Shown here one piece after another: positions 43,805 to 52,494 of a stretch of 64,000 bases of DNA. This DNA comes from Paenibacillus sp. FSL R5-0623 (GTDB taxonomy: Bacteria > Bacillota > Bacilli > Paenibacillales > Paenibacillaceae): assembly GCF_037974265.1 (NCBI RefSeq), contig NZ_CP150233.1, forward strand, positions 4,960,001 through 5,024,000, read 5' to 3'. Within the stretch, counting starts at the first letter, position 1. Each line of letters starts with the position of its first letter. The position numbers and the translations under genes are program-made. The notes below the pieces were generated by a model. It was given only the letters and a program-made list of their open reading frames with translations, searched no databases and was not told where the DNA came from.

Positions 43805-45391
43805 TTGAAAAAGAGAAATCAATGGCTTGCCGTTCTGTCGATGACTGCCATTCTTACCGCAGGAGCAACCAGCTACACATCCATGATTCATGCCGCTGAC
43901 GCAACTAAACCTGCCAACGATCATGTCGTACTGCGTACAGCCATCCAAAATATGCAGGGTACGGTCACATGGAACGGAAGCAGTCGAAGTGTTGATATCC
44001 AGATCGCAGATACTAAAGTACAACTTCCTGTAGGAACGTCATCAGCCACCATCAACGGTGTGAAAACTCCTTTGGACAGTAAAAGCTACATCACCAAAGG
44101 TACAACGTATGTATCTTCCCAAACGCTAAAATTAATTACGGATCAACTGATCCTGAAACAAAATAAAACCGGTTTTGAACAGACCGCATCGTTTCAGATG
44201 CCTGGTGGAAAAGCAGAAATATCAGCCTCTACGCCAGATGGACAGCGCCTGCTTGTAACCGAAGCAGACAATGGCAGCATTTCCGTACTGGACATTGCTG
44301 ACTTGAAAAACATCAACGTATTAAAGACAGTCAGCTTCCAGGACCTCTCCGCCAAAGCTGAAGTCACAAGCGTAACCGTGTCCAAAGATGGCAAATACGG
44401 TCTTGCTGTTATTCGTACAGGGGATACAGACAGTGAAGCAAACAAAGGATTGCTTGCCATTGTGGATCTGACAACCTACAAAACCGTCAAAACGTATGAA
44501 CTAGGCATTGGTCCTGACTCCATTGCACTGTCACCTGACGGTCTGCATGCGGTGATCGCGATAGAGGATGAGGAGCTGAATAAAGCTGCCGATGAAATTG
44601 ACTATGCCAACACCAAACGTCCGGGTAGCATTATGGTAGTATCTTTTGCTGGCGGGAACGTATTGGAGGGTGAGATCACCAACTTGCCAGTATCTCTGGA
44701 CAATGTAGAAGGTGCCATCTATCCGCATGATCCACAACCGGAGTATGTTGCCATTAGTCCAGATAGTAAAACAGCAGCCATCACGCTACAGGAAAACAAT
44801 GTCGTTGCTATTGTAAATCTGGAGACAAAAAAAATCAGCTCAATCTTCGCTCTGGGTACCACTTCACATCAAGCAGATCTGAAAGATGATGGTATCGTTC
44901 AGTTTAAAGAGACGTTGACTGCTCGTTATGAACCGGATGGAATTGCTTTCTCTGCAGATGGTAAATACCTGCTGACAGCTAACGAAGGGGATTTGGGCAA
45001 GAATGAATTTGAGGATGGTGTAAAAGCAGGAGGACGTAATATCGCTGTCTGGGATCTGCAAGGCCAGCGGATGTACGATAGCCAGAACCTCATTGACGAG
45101 GCAACAACTATGGTCGGCTTGTATCCGGATGATCGCAGTCCCAACAAGGGTAGTGAAGTCGAGAACCTGACCGTTGCTACTGTAGACGGCAAAACGTATG
45201 CCGCTGTAGCTTCCGAACGGGCAGATGCCATTTTGTTCTTTGATCTTGCTGATCCTGTCAATCCGGACTACCTGGGTCTTATTCCTACAGCTGGAGAATC
45301 ACCAGAGGGAATTCATCGTGTTAACGGACGCAGCCTGTTTGTGAGTGCAGATGAAAGCACGGGAACACTTAGTTTTTTTGCCAAGAAATAG
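43805..45391 (+). CDS. Secreted choice-of-anchor I-type beta-propeller protein with copper-amine-oxidase-like N domain
   Basis: 528 residues. The TTG start has AAAGGGG at good spacing and gives a signal peptide (cleavage near MIHAAD). Residues ~38-120 form a copper-amine-oxidase N-like domain (VQLPVGTSSATINGVKTPLDSKSYITKGTTYVSSQTL, seen as ATINGVKTPLDSKSYI), common in Paenibacillus surface proteins. The rest is a seven-bladed propeller of the choice-of-anchor I family (ASTPDGQRLLVTEADNGSISVLDI, PEYVAISPDSKTAAITLQENNVVAIVNL, EPDGIAFSADGKYLLTANEGD). The homologues include phytase-like and esterase-like propellers, but no catalytic set is assigned here. It is monocistronic. Confidence 0.85.
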   Translation: MKKRNQWLAVLSMTAILTAGATSYTSMIHAADATKPANDHVVLRTAIQNMQGTVTWNGSSRSVDIQIADTKVQLPVGTSSATINGVKTPLDSKSYITKGTTYVSSQTLKLITDQLILKQNKTGFEQTASFQMPGGKAEISASTPDGQRLLVTEADNGSISVLDIADLKNINVLKTVSFQDLSAKAEVTSVTVSKDGKYGLAVIRTGDTDSEANKGLLAIVDLTTYKTVKTYELGIGPDSIALSPDGLHAVIAIEDEELNKAADEIDYANTKRPGSIMVVSFAGGNVLEGEITNLPVSLDNVEGAIYPHDPQPEYVAISPDSKTAAITLQENNVVAIVNLETKKISSIFALGTTSHQADLKDDGIVQFKETLTARYEPDGIAFSADGKYLLTANEGDLGKNEFEDGVKAGGRNIAVWDLQGQRMYDSQNLIDEATTMVGLYPDDRSPNKGSEVENLTVATVDGKTYAAVASERADAILFFDLADPVNPDYLGLIPTAGESPEGIHRVNGRSLFVSADESTGTLSFFAKK

Positions 45392-45447
45392 TTCGAGTGC
45401 CCTCGGTATGTAAAGGCTGAACTGAGCGGTGTCACGTTGTATTGAGT

Positions 45448-45476
45448 AGGTGGGGGCGAAAAGCCCCTATCCTCTC
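45448..45476 (+). terminator. Possible weak terminator after the propeller gene
   Basis: GGGGGC-GAAAA-GCCCC hairpin extended by AGG/CCT, but without a clear T-run (TATCCTCTCAT). Confidence 0.35.
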
Positions 45477-45525
45477 ATACTATTGTACGCGCTATTCCAC
45501 GTACCCACATATAATGCTGCAGAGG

Positions 45526-45738
45526 TTATCGACGCTTCATATTTTCCAATTCCCGCCTGTTCCGCTCTACTTCTTCTTGTAATACTCGTACTTCCATCCT
45601 TAATGCGGATACTTCCTCTTTGACGCCAGACCTCTTCATCCCAAGATAGAAAACCAGATATAATACAAGACCAATCATAATAAAGAAAATTAATAGCGTT
45701 ATAATCCCCGCAATACCAAAATTACTAACTCCATTCAT
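45526..45738 (-). CDS. Small single-span membrane protein with coiled-coil tail
   Basis: About 70 residues from the ATG at 45738, which has AAAGGGG upstream (a longer start at 45762 has none). A single long hydrophobic helix (GIAGIITLLIFFIMIGLVLYLVFYLG) is followed by a charged heptad-patterned tail (EEVSALRMEVRVLQEEVERNRREL) that should form a coiled coil in the cytoplasm. No family is recognised. Its build resembles small membrane-anchored regulatory or oligomerising proteins. It is not clearly in an operon with either neighbour. Confidence 0.6.
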   Translation of the reverse strand: MNGVSNFGIAGIITLLIFFIMIGLVLYLVFYLGMKRSGVKEEVSALRMEVRVLQEEVERNRRELENMKRR

Positions 45739-45814
45739 AATGTACGTTTTCCCCTTTCCCATATCTTATTAATTTATATTTACAACAATACCATATTTAA
45801 GCATAACGAACAGT

Positions 45815-45850
45815 ACAAAAAGCCAAGAGAGCATGCTCCCTTGGCTTTCA
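45815..45850 (-). terminator. Terminator of the carboxylesterase gene
   Basis: On the minus strand AAAGCCAAG-GGAGCATGCTC-CTTGGCTTT forms a long near-perfect stem with a TTTTTG tail. Confidence 0.85.
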
Positions 45851-45884
45851 ATTTATCTATATATACCTTCCTATCCGGTGATCC

Positions 45885-48128
45885 TTATTCCCAGAAGAAA
45901 CGACCTGCGAACACTTTTTCCGTCAACAGTTTATACGTTTCTTCAGGCAATTCTTTTTTCATCTTTGCCATAACGGCTTCTTTGCCTTGGTTATATTGTG
46001 TCGACATGCCAATCTCTGCCGTTGTATTGCTCGCATCCAGACGCATGATTGGGGCTTGAGCATCTTTCGTCCAAGGTGTCCATGCCGCTAGATCAGGTGA
46101 TCCACCCGTACCTGGATTGCCTGTGTACAGGAACTGCTTCAGATATGCTGCCATCGCGGCGGACAACTCATCACGTCCTGGTTTGTTTGTATCGCTAAAG
46201 TACCCATCAGGGAAATAGGCAGCAATTCCGTCTGCGTGTCCTGTATAGAAGTCCATATCCGCACCATGTGGTGCGCCCAGTAACGTGAGCAAACGCTCAG
46301 AGATGACCCCAGGTTGTGTACCCCATGCAAAACGATACGCATATACTGGTGGCTGACCTGCTTCACTCGTCAATTGCTCCGCTACACGCTCTGCATTAAA
46401 GCCTGCATAAGCTTCACTTCCGTATTTCAACGCAGCAGCATATTGCTCCGCCTTGGTTTTATCGGTAAACAGAGTCTCATCCGTGATGGATGGAGAGAAG
46501 TTTGGATCACCGAAGGCAAATCCGGAGAACTCCGTTTCCAGGCTGCCGAGCAATACCGGTACTTTTTTATACTTGCCATTATTGATGGCGTCAAATCCTT
46601 CTTTTGGAATCACGGTGCCATCCCGGAACAGATGCGGGAATGGGTCCATACGGATTGCCGTTGCACCAAACGCAGTGACCAGCTTGTCCGCAGGCAGTGC
46701 ACGCAGGTAGCTTTCCAGCTGTACCTGAGATTGCTTGCCAATCCATGCTTTTGCTTCTTCTGCGTTAGCCGCTTTCCCCTCTTGCACGAGTAGCTTCACA
46801 AGTACATCCTCGGATTTTTGCTTGCCTTCTTCCGGTGATGCTGTCGTCAATCCTCCGCTGAAAGCAACTGCTTTTTGATACAGCCCTTTGCTAAGTGGCG
46901 AGATCAGAGTTGCCAGCACATCACGTGCACCAGCAGATTGTCCGGCTAATGTAACATTACCTGTATCTCCGCCAAAACCTTCGATATTATCCTGCACCCA
47001 CTCCAATGCACGGAATGCGTCAAGCAGACCATAGTTACCTGAGTCATCCAGGGCATTGCCTGTTTTCAGTGCTGCGTTTTCGAAGAATCCAAGTGCTCCC
47101 AGTCGGTAGTTCACGGAAATGATAATGCTGTTGGTGCTCCGTGCAAGCTGTTCACCTTGAAAATCTTTACCTGATCCGGTCATATTCCCGCCGCCGTGCA
47201 GGAACACCATAACCGGAAGTTTCGAACTGGTTGTGTCGGGACGCCAGATATTAAGATACAACGAATCTTCGCTTCCCGCTGTAGTCTTGCCGGAGATCTG
47301 CAAGCTGTTCGCTGCAAATTCCTTAGCCGATCTCGTTCCTGTCCATGATTCCGGTTCTTGCGGGGCTTTCCAGCGCAGTTCACCAACCGGAGGTGCCGCA
47401 TAAGGAACACCGAGCCAGCCGAGCGTGCCATATTGCTCATAGGTTTTGCCATCAATCGCGCCATACTTGGTCTGTTGCACCGTTTGAGGTTGGAACGCTC
47501 CAGCTTCTTTATGTTTCAACCAGTTCTGCTCCAAAGTTCCACTGCCATTCTTGAACTGTATCTGCAAAGCCTGTGCAGTTGCCTCTGCCATCAGGCGGTT
47601 GGTAAGTTGACTCGCGCCCTTCCCTTGAAGTGCCTTGATTCCTTTCCCAGCCGCGTAGGTGGAAGCCGCTTCCTGCTCATAATCCGAACCCGCTTCATAT
47701 CCAAGCACCTTCAGCAGCATTTCGGCATAACCTTCCGCTGTAAGGGGTGCATTAGGTTCAAACTTCTCCGTTCCTGTTACGATCTCAGACACATATGGAT
47801 GCTGCTTCAAGTAACCAATGACCGGTTGTAATACTTTGCCTGCCTGAGCCGCATCGTCATACGTTTCCGATCCCTGATAAGCGAGTGCTTCTTTCTCCAA
47901 TCCGGACAAACGCAAGTAAAGTACTGCGGCCTGAATGCGTGTAGCCTTTTTGTTTAGATAAGCCGCATTAACGCCTTGACCACTGCCACGAATAAGTTCG
48001 GACTGAATCAGCTTGTCCATCGCTGCTGAAGAAGAGGTTGTTGTGTTCCCTGCTGCATAAGCTGGTAGAGCTGATACACATAACCCCAGAATTGTTGCCA
48101 CGGCAATCGAACGTTTAATGGTTTTCAT
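45885..48128 (-). CDS. Secreted type-B carboxylesterase with N-terminal SLH-like region, RAT/cre controlled
   Basis: About 747 residues from the ATG at 48128 (GAGGAG upstream; a 16-codon longer frame has no ribosome site and no signal peptide). The signal peptide ends near PAYAAG. Residues ~30-200 resemble two to three degenerate SLH repeats (LIQSELIRGSGQG, TRIQAAVLYLRLSGLE). The esterase domain has the oxyanion motif HGGG, nucleophile GQSAGA (Ser about 398), and LDAFRALEWVQDNIEGFGGD. It would hydrolyse carboxylic esters outside the cell, for example acetyl or feruloyl groups on plant polysaccharides; substrate not determinable. The leader carries a RAT, terminator and cre, so it is regulated as a carbohydrate-use gene. 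Confidence 0.88.
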   Translation of the reverse strand: MKTIKRSIAVATILGLCVSALPAYAAGNTTTSSSAAMDKLIQSELIRGSGQGVNAAYLNKKATRIQAAVLYLRLSGLEKEALAYQGSETYDDAAQAGKVLQPVIGYLKQHPYVSEIVTGTEKFEPNAPLTAEGYAEMLLKVLGYEAGSDYEQEAASTYAAGKGIKALQGKGASQLTNRLMAEATAQALQIQFKNGSGTLEQNWLKHKEAGAFQPQTVQQTKYGAIDGKTYEQYGTLGWLGVPYAAPPVGELRWKAPQEPESWTGTRSAKEFAANSLQISGKTTAGSEDSLYLNIWRPDTTSSKLPVMVFLHGGGNMTGSGKDFQGEQLARSTNSIIISVNYRLGALGFFENAALKTGNALDDSGNYGLLDAFRALEWVQDNIEGFGGDTGNVTLAGQSAGARDVLATLISPLSKGLYQKAVAFSGGLTTASPEEGKQKSEDVLVKLLVQEGKAANAEEAKAWIGKQSQVQLESYLRALPADKLVTAFGATAIRMDPFPHLFRDGTVIPKEGFDAINNGKYKKVPVLLGSLETEFSGFAFGDPNFSPSITDETLFTDKTKAEQYAAALKYGSEAYAGFNAERVAEQLTSEAGQPPVYAYRFAWGTQPGVISERLLTLLGAPHGADMDFYTGHADGIAAYFPDGYFSDTNKPGRDELSAAMAAYLKQFLYTGNPGTGGSPDLAAWTPWTKDAQAPIMRLDASNTTAEIGMSTQYNQGKEAVMAKMKKELPEETYKLLTEKVFAGRFFWE

Positions 48129-48333
48129 GTCATAAATCTCCTCGCTGTCGAATAGTGTGTGATGGGATAATTCCATTGGAAATGTTCACTTGAGATGTGT
48201 ATCTAGGAATCAGTATTCCAATGTCTGGATGAGTCTATATCTCTATTTAGGAAAAATGGTCTGCTGCGCTCCTTTCTGCTTAACCTATCTGCTACGGCGC
48301 TTACGGTCATGCCATCAGGCATTTTTTTATATA

Positions 48334-48397
48334 AAAAAACCTGAACCGAAGGCAAACAGACATCGCTTTAGCGTGGTCTACTGCCCTCAATTCAGGT
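48334..48397 (-). terminator. Conditional terminator in the carboxylesterase leader
   Basis: On the minus strand CCTGAATTG-AGGGCA and TGCCTT-CGGTTCAGG form a long stem, followed by TTTTTTT. The 5' arm overlaps the RAT. Confidence 0.82.
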
Positions 48398-48420
48398 TTT
48401 GCCTGCAATCAGTAACAACC
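48391..48420 (-). promoter_or_regulatory. Ribonucleic antiterminator (RAT) site of the carboxylesterase leader
   Basis: The minus strand reads GGGTTGTTACTGATTGCAGG then CAAAACCTGAA, a close match to the BglG/LicT-type RAT and to the copy at 39087-39119. It lies in the ~655-bp gene-free region 48129-48783, which also holds the cre sites, a decayed RAT copy and the phosphatase promoter. Confidence 0.88.
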
Positions 48421-48425
48421 CTGAG

Positions 48426-48440
48426 GAATGAGGCTCATTC
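48426..48440. repeat. Perfect 7-1-7 palindrome between cre and RAT
   Basis: GAATGAG-G-CTCATTC is a perfect dyad in the promoter spacer or early transcript of the carboxylesterase gene. It could be an operator for a further regulator. Confidence 0.5.
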
Positions 48441-48449
48441 CATATGAAA

Positions 48450-48464
48450 ATGTAAACGCAATCA
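48450..48464 (-). promoter_or_regulatory. cre (CcpA) site of the carboxylesterase promoter
   Basis: ATGTAAACGCAATCA fits every position of WTGNAANCGNWNNCW. On the minus strand it contains a TTTACA -35-like hexamer, the same arrangement as at 39155-39169. Confidence 0.8.
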
Positions 48465-48501
48465 ATCGTTTGGTACCTAAAGAGTCAACGAATGAACTGA
48501 C

Positions 48502-48573
48502 ACAGGTATTGCCCTAAATACGGTTACAATCCTGTTGTTATGGTGATGTTAGCACATAATGTAAGCGTTCGCA
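48502..48573 (-). promoter_or_regulatory. Second, decayed cre + RAT-like unit upstream of the carboxylesterase leader
   Basis: The cre ATGTAAGCGTTCGCA (48559-48573) fits the consensus. About 27 bp downstream on the minus strand GGATTGTAACCG, then GGGCAATACCTG (48502-48532), resembles a RAT with several substitutions. No T-run terminator follows. It looks like a duplicated, partly decayed copy of the neighbouring leader. Confidence 0.5.
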
Positions 48574-48683
48574 ATACCTTTTTTTTAATCGTCATTATAT
48601 GATCTCTGAACTGTCTCTTAATTCGTCGACTCTTCACGTTGTCCAGTTCCCCTGAATTCCAGCACCCTTCACTAATCGTAAAT

Positions 48684-48722
48684 TTTACATATAGTTAACC
48701 CATTTCATACGTTAGTTTAGCA
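48684..48722 (+). promoter_or_regulatory. PhoP box (tandem 11-bp repeats) of the alkaline phosphatase gene
   Basis: TTTACA, TTAACC, CATACG and TTAGCA start at 48684, 48695, 48706 and 48717, exactly 11 bp apart. Three of the four match the PhoP repeat TTAACA at five of six bases. This is the standard activator site for phosphate-starvation genes. A TTTGG-GATA-CCAAA dyad (48741-48754) lies downstream. Confidence 0.65.
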
Positions 48723-48783
48723 ATTGTTGTATACACTTGGTTTGGGATACCAAACTATACATATATTCTAGGAGGATGCATTC

Positions 48784-50436
48784 ATGTTAAACCGGTTTAA
48801 TGTCCGTGCAGCCAAAATGATGCTCGCGGTGACAACAATTGTTACGGCTACACTCGGAGGTAGCAGTGCAGCGTGGGCTGTGGAAGACACCACCTCAACA
48901 ACATCTGCATCACCGATTAAAAATGTGATTATTCTGATTCCTGACGGTATGGCTAACGATGCTACCGCTCTGGCTCGTTGGTATAAGGGCTCGTCCCTGA
49001 CACTGGACTCCATGGCAAGCGGCATGGTTCGGACACACTCCGCCGATGCGCCGATTGCGGACTCGGCCCCTGCCGGAACCGCTTTTGCTACAGGTTATAA
49101 ATCTCATACCGGATTTGTCGGTGTACTGCCGGACAAGGCTACCATGCCTGGGCAAAAGGCTATTGCGCCTGGAGACGAAAGAAAACCGATCGCTTCTGTA
49201 CTGGAAGCTTCCAAACTGGCGGGTAAAGCAACTGGCATTATCGCTACATCCGAGATTATGCACGCCACACCAGCGGACTTCTCCTCTCACTATCCGGACC
49301 GTAAAAACTATGATGCACTCAGTAAACAGCAAGTCTACAATGGCATGGATGTTGTATTGGGCGGAGGTAGCAAATATCTTGAGCCAGCCGGACGTAAAGA
49401 CGGCGAGAATCTGATTTCCTCCATCAAGGCACTGGGTTACGATTACGTCACTACACCAGCTGCAATGAAAGCATCCGATTCGAACAAGCTGTGGGGTATG
49501 TTTGCACCCGCAGGCATGGCTTATAATATGGACCGTGATCCTGCGAAGCAGCCAAGCCTTGCCGAGATGACATCCAAAGCCATTGAAGTTTTGTCCAAAG
49601 ACAAAGACGGCTTTTTCCTGATGGTCGAAGGCAGTAAAGTGGACTGGGCAGCTCATGCCAATGATCCGATTGGTATTATCAGTGACGTGCTGGCTTTTGA
49701 TGATTCCGTGAAAGTAGCCATGGATTTTGCCAAAGCGGATGGAGAGACTGCCGTAGTGGCTGTAACTGACCATCAGAACGGTGGACTCACCATTGGTAAC
49801 AACGCAACTAGCGGCACATACGATAAAGAGCCGTTGTCCACATTTATCGGACCTTTGAAAAAGGCCAAGCTGACAGGCGAGGGCGTTGAAGCGAAGCTGA
49901 ATGCCAAGCGCACAAACATCAAAGCAGTGATGAAACAATATTATGGCATTACCGATCTGACTTCCGAGGAGATTGCCACCATTAAAGCGGCGGAGCCGGG
50001 CAGTCTTAACTATGCAATCGGTCCAATGATTAGCAAACGTGCAGGGATTGGCTGGACAACCGGTGGTCATACAGGTGGAGATGTTGTGCTGTACACGTAT
50101 GCTCCGAACAATGACCGTCCATTCGGTGTGATTGACAACACAGATGTCGCCAAATATATAGCGCGAGTACTGAATCTGGATCTCGACAGCGTGAGCAAAC
50201 AATTGTTTGTACCTGCCAAACAGGCATTTACAGCCAAAGGCGCGACGTACAAACTGGACCTGACGGATGCCAAAAATCCGAAGATCCTCGTTACAAAAGG
50301 TAACACCAAACTGGAACTGCAAATCTACAAAAATATTGCACTGGTGAACGGCAAAAAGACAACTTTGGAAGGTGTCATTGTTTATAACGGTGTAGAGGCA
50401 TTTGTACCACAAACGGCCGTTGATCTGATTCAGTAA
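48784..50436 (+). CDS. Secreted alkaline phosphatase with C-terminal stalk domain
   Basis: 550 residues with AGGAGG before the ATG and a signal peptide (cleavage near AAWAVE). The PhoA fold is recognisable: metal-binding Asp54 (VIILIPDGM), nucleophile Ser94 in IADSAPAGTAFATGYK, THADFS-like HATPADFSSHY, the metal ligands in FFLMVEGSKVDWAAHAND and VAVTDHQNGG, and the last His in TTGGHTGGDVVLY. The final ~90 residues (KGATYKLDLTDAKNPKILVTKGNTKLELQI, VNGKKTTLEGVIVYNGVEAFVP) are a copper-amine-oxidase N-like stalk. It releases phosphate from organic esters outside the cell. A PhoP box upstream indicates induction on phosphate limitation. Confidence 0.93.
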   Translation: MLNRFNVRAAKMMLAVTTIVTATLGGSSAAWAVEDTTSTTSASPIKNVIILIPDGMANDATALARWYKGSSLTLDSMASGMVRTHSADAPIADSAPAGTAFATGYKSHTGFVGVLPDKATMPGQKAIAPGDERKPIASVLEASKLAGKATGIIATSEIMHATPADFSSHYPDRKNYDALSKQQVYNGMDVVLGGGSKYLEPAGRKDGENLISSIKALGYDYVTTPAAMKASDSNKLWGMFAPAGMAYNMDRDPAKQPSLAEMTSKAIEVLSKDKDGFFLMVEGSKVDWAAHANDPIGIISDVLAFDDSVKVAMDFAKADGETAVVAVTDHQNGGLTIGNNATSGTYDKEPLSTFIGPLKKAKLTGEGVEAKLNAKRTNIKAVMKQYYGITDLTSEEIATIKAAEPGSLNYAIGPMISKRAGIGWTTGGHTGGDVVLYTYAPNNDRPFGVIDNTDVAKYIARVLNLDLDSVSKQLFVPAKQAFTAKGATYKLDLTDAKNPKILVTKGNTKLELQIYKNIALVNGKKTTLEGVIVYNGVEAFVPQTAVDLIQ

Positions 50437-50475
50437 TTCGTTAGAACTACTGGAACTACAGGAGATTACACCATC

Positions 50476-50510
50476 TGGCTGCCGAATATTTCGGTAGCTA
50501 TTTTATTGTT
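50476..50510 (+). terminator. Terminator of the alkaline phosphatase gene
   Basis: GCTGCCGAA-TAT-TTCGGTAGC with one G-T pair, followed by TATTTTATTGTTTT. Confidence 0.75.
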
Positions 50511-50600
50511 TTCTGATAAGCAGTAGGTTCCTGCTAGCGCCTATCGTATAATGAACGTAACAAAAATACATATCATGCAAGAAAAAGGAGAGATTCACCC

Positions 50601-50966
50601 ATGTTGATCAAATTAAATTGGATCACGCTGAGGGTCAGTAATTTGGAAGCTTCACTCGGGTTCTACCACGACATGCTAGGACTTCCCATTCAGCGCAGAT
50701 TCGAAAGTCGTGGACGGCAGATTGCCATGCTCGGCATGGAGAATGAAGCCAAGCTGGAACTGATTGAGGGCAGTGAATCCATTCTTAAACCAGAGGCCGG
50801 CGTATCGATCGGTTATGAGGTGAACTCACTGGATGAAGCCATGGAACGACTGGCAGAACTGAATATTCCGATTGTACGTGGCCCCATCCAGCCCAATCCG
50901 CATCTGCGGTTTATTTACATTACAGATCCAGATGGCTTCGAGGTGCAACTCTCAGAGCATGTCTAA
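50601..50966 (+). CDS. VOC-superfamily (glyoxalase-like) protein
   Basis: 121 residues with AAGGAGAG before the ATG. Two beta-alpha-beta-beta-beta units: WITLRVSNLEASLGFYHDMLGLPIQRRF and the C-terminal IPIVRGPIQPNPHLRFIYITDPDGFEVQLSEH (seen as FIYITDPDGFEVQL, with the metal-ligand Glu). The motif set fits glyoxalase I/fosfomycin-resistance-like dioxygenase-fold proteins; no residue set fixes the substrate. It stands alone between the phosphatase and a convergent acyltransferase-like gene. Confidence 0.88.
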   Translation: MLIKLNWITLRVSNLEASLGFYHDMLGLPIQRRFESRGRQIAMLGMENEAKLELIEGSESILKPEAGVSIGYEVNSLDEAMERLAELNIPIVRGPIQPNPHLRFIYITDPDGFEVQLSEHV

Positions 50967-51086
50967 TTAGGCGAGTGTGAAATGAGTGTGCGTATACGAT
51001 GACCAGTTGGGTGTGCAAGTGTGCAGTCAAACCAGATGCAAGCTCACACCTCTCATCGGGTAGCGTAAACACGTTTATGTGTCTGT

Positions 51087-52310
51087 CTACAGCTTCATGC
51101 GGCGCATGAGCGGCACACCTATGCGATTCAACAACCGATCAAGCAGCAGCCAGCACCAGCGTCTGCCCCACGAAAGGTGGCGCTCATACACTGCGGAATA
51201 CTCAAAATCCGCCACAGCACCCCGATTGCGTTTGAACTGCGCCGCCCCGGCGCTCTCATGTAACAGATGGCCGTTCTCACGAGCCTGTCCGATCAGGCAA
51301 GCCGATAACATGCGGTATAGTCCGACGGATTGGGGCACCGCTGTGTCGTAACCGAACAACGGCGTTGTCATGATTCCATTTCTGCAGAAATAACCCATCA
51401 CCGCGTCCAGGCACCCTTCCTTACGCAGTCCATAGAGCCTGAGTGTTCCTGATGCCATCGCAGCAGCAATGAACCGCTCGGTAAATTGCGGATTGTGATA
51501 GGAGTATTTTTCAAGGTATAACAGCTTGTACAGCTCAACGATTCGCGGAATATCTGCATCTGTCATATCTGCTTCGGAGACGAATTCGTATCCATGCTTG
51601 CCCAATAATTCGTAATCCCGCTTCAACAGCCAGCGCGATTTCGAGTTGCCAAAATTCGGATCATGCGCTTGATACAAATAGATTTGTCGGCTCGGGATTA
51701 ATCTGCAGCCCGCTTCCGTTAGCCTCGCCGTCAGATCGGGATGAAGTCCCGGGCACAAGGAGCGAAACACAATGACATGTTCAGGGTATCGCTCTTGTAC
51801 CGAGGCAAGCAAACATTCTGCCTGATCACCAGACATGGCTGGATACAGATTGGTGGACAACAACCAGTTGTTCACATGCACAACTTTGTTGATCTGAGAT
51901 TGCTTCATTCCCCAACCTATTAGACTGAGCAGCACAGAAAGACCTTTTTCCAACATAGGTTTCTGCAACATGGTCAATTCCTGCTTGGCGTAACTCACAT
52001 AATGCGTATATGGCGAACAAACGTAAGCATTATCATACTCTGTATCATTCACCGTCAGCGGAATAACAAGATCATCAATCCGGGCGAGCAACAATGTCGT
52101 TTCCACGTTGGACATAAAACTCTGGGTCCCGTCCAGCATCATAGGTTCCAGATAAGCTCTGGCATATCTGCCATCCTCTGTATCGGGCCAGTCCATGTCT
52201 TTGAGCGAATGCTGATCATAAAAACGTACGCGTGCTGCGCAATTATCATTCCTAACCTCATATGTACGGTCATCGTAGGCCGAGCTGTCTTTCATTCCTT
52301 TATTTTTCAA
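51087..52310 (-). CDS. GNAT/FemAB-like acyltransferase family protein
   Basis: 407 residues from a TTG with GGGGGAG 7 bases upstream. The layout (an N-terminal FemAB-like half with LARIDDLVIPLTVNDTEYDNAYVCSPYTHYVSYAKQEL, and a C-terminal half with LYKLLYLEKYSYHNPQFTERFIAAAMASGTLRLYGLRKEG, seen as LEKYSYHNPQFTERF) fits the double-GNAT proteins that transfer acyl or aminoacyl groups. AVMGYFCRNGIMTTPLFGYD is the usual second-domain strand. The exact family is not recognised and the acceptor is unknown. It is monocistronic, convergent with the VOC gene. Confidence 0.65.
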   Translation of the reverse strand: MKNKGMKDSSAYDDRTYEVRNDNCAARVRFYDQHSLKDMDWPDTEDGRYARAYLEPMMLDGTQSFMSNVETTLLLARIDDLVIPLTVNDTEYDNAYVCSPYTHYVSYAKQELTMLQKPMLEKGLSVLLSLIGWGMKQSQINKVVHVNNWLLSTNLYPAMSGDQAECLLASVQERYPEHVIVFRSLCPGLHPDLTARLTEAGCRLIPSRQIYLYQAHDPNFGNSKSRWLLKRDYELLGKHGYEFVSEADMTDADIPRIVELYKLLYLEKYSYHNPQFTERFIAAAMASGTLRLYGLRKEGCLDAVMGYFCRNGIMTTPLFGYDTAVPQSVGLYRMLSACLIGQARENGHLLHESAGAAQFKRNRGAVADFEYSAVYERHLSWGRRWCWLLLDRLLNRIGVPLMRRMKL

Positions 52311-52432
52311 GCTTTTACTCCCCCATGAGGTAACATCTTCTTTTAACTACCATTACATTTTTAGTTCTACACTCTTCATACTCTACACAACACACTGTAT
52401 AGGAAAAAAATGTCGGCATCAAGCTGTATTCC

Positions 52433-52482
52433 AGATAAAAAAAAGCCCGTCCAGCACGATAAATACGTACAGACGAACTTTC
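52433..52482 (-). terminator. Terminator of the second chemoreceptor gene
   Basis: On the minus strand GTTCGTC and GACGGGC arms (two G-T pairs) with an inner TACG/CGTG pair, followed by eight T. Confidence 0.8.
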
Positions 52483-52494
52483 AACGATATAGTA

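Noticed and set aside
48334-48421. Leader first considered as a metabolite riboswitch
   Set aside because: No match to cyclic-di-GMP, purine or other classes I know; the bases match BglG/LicT-type RATs and the layout recurs at 39 kb.
48910-50412. A 500-codon open frame antisense to the alkaline phosphatase gene
   Set aside because: It mirrors the codon pattern of the phosphatase, has no ribosome site and a Cys/His-rich, non-protein-like composition.
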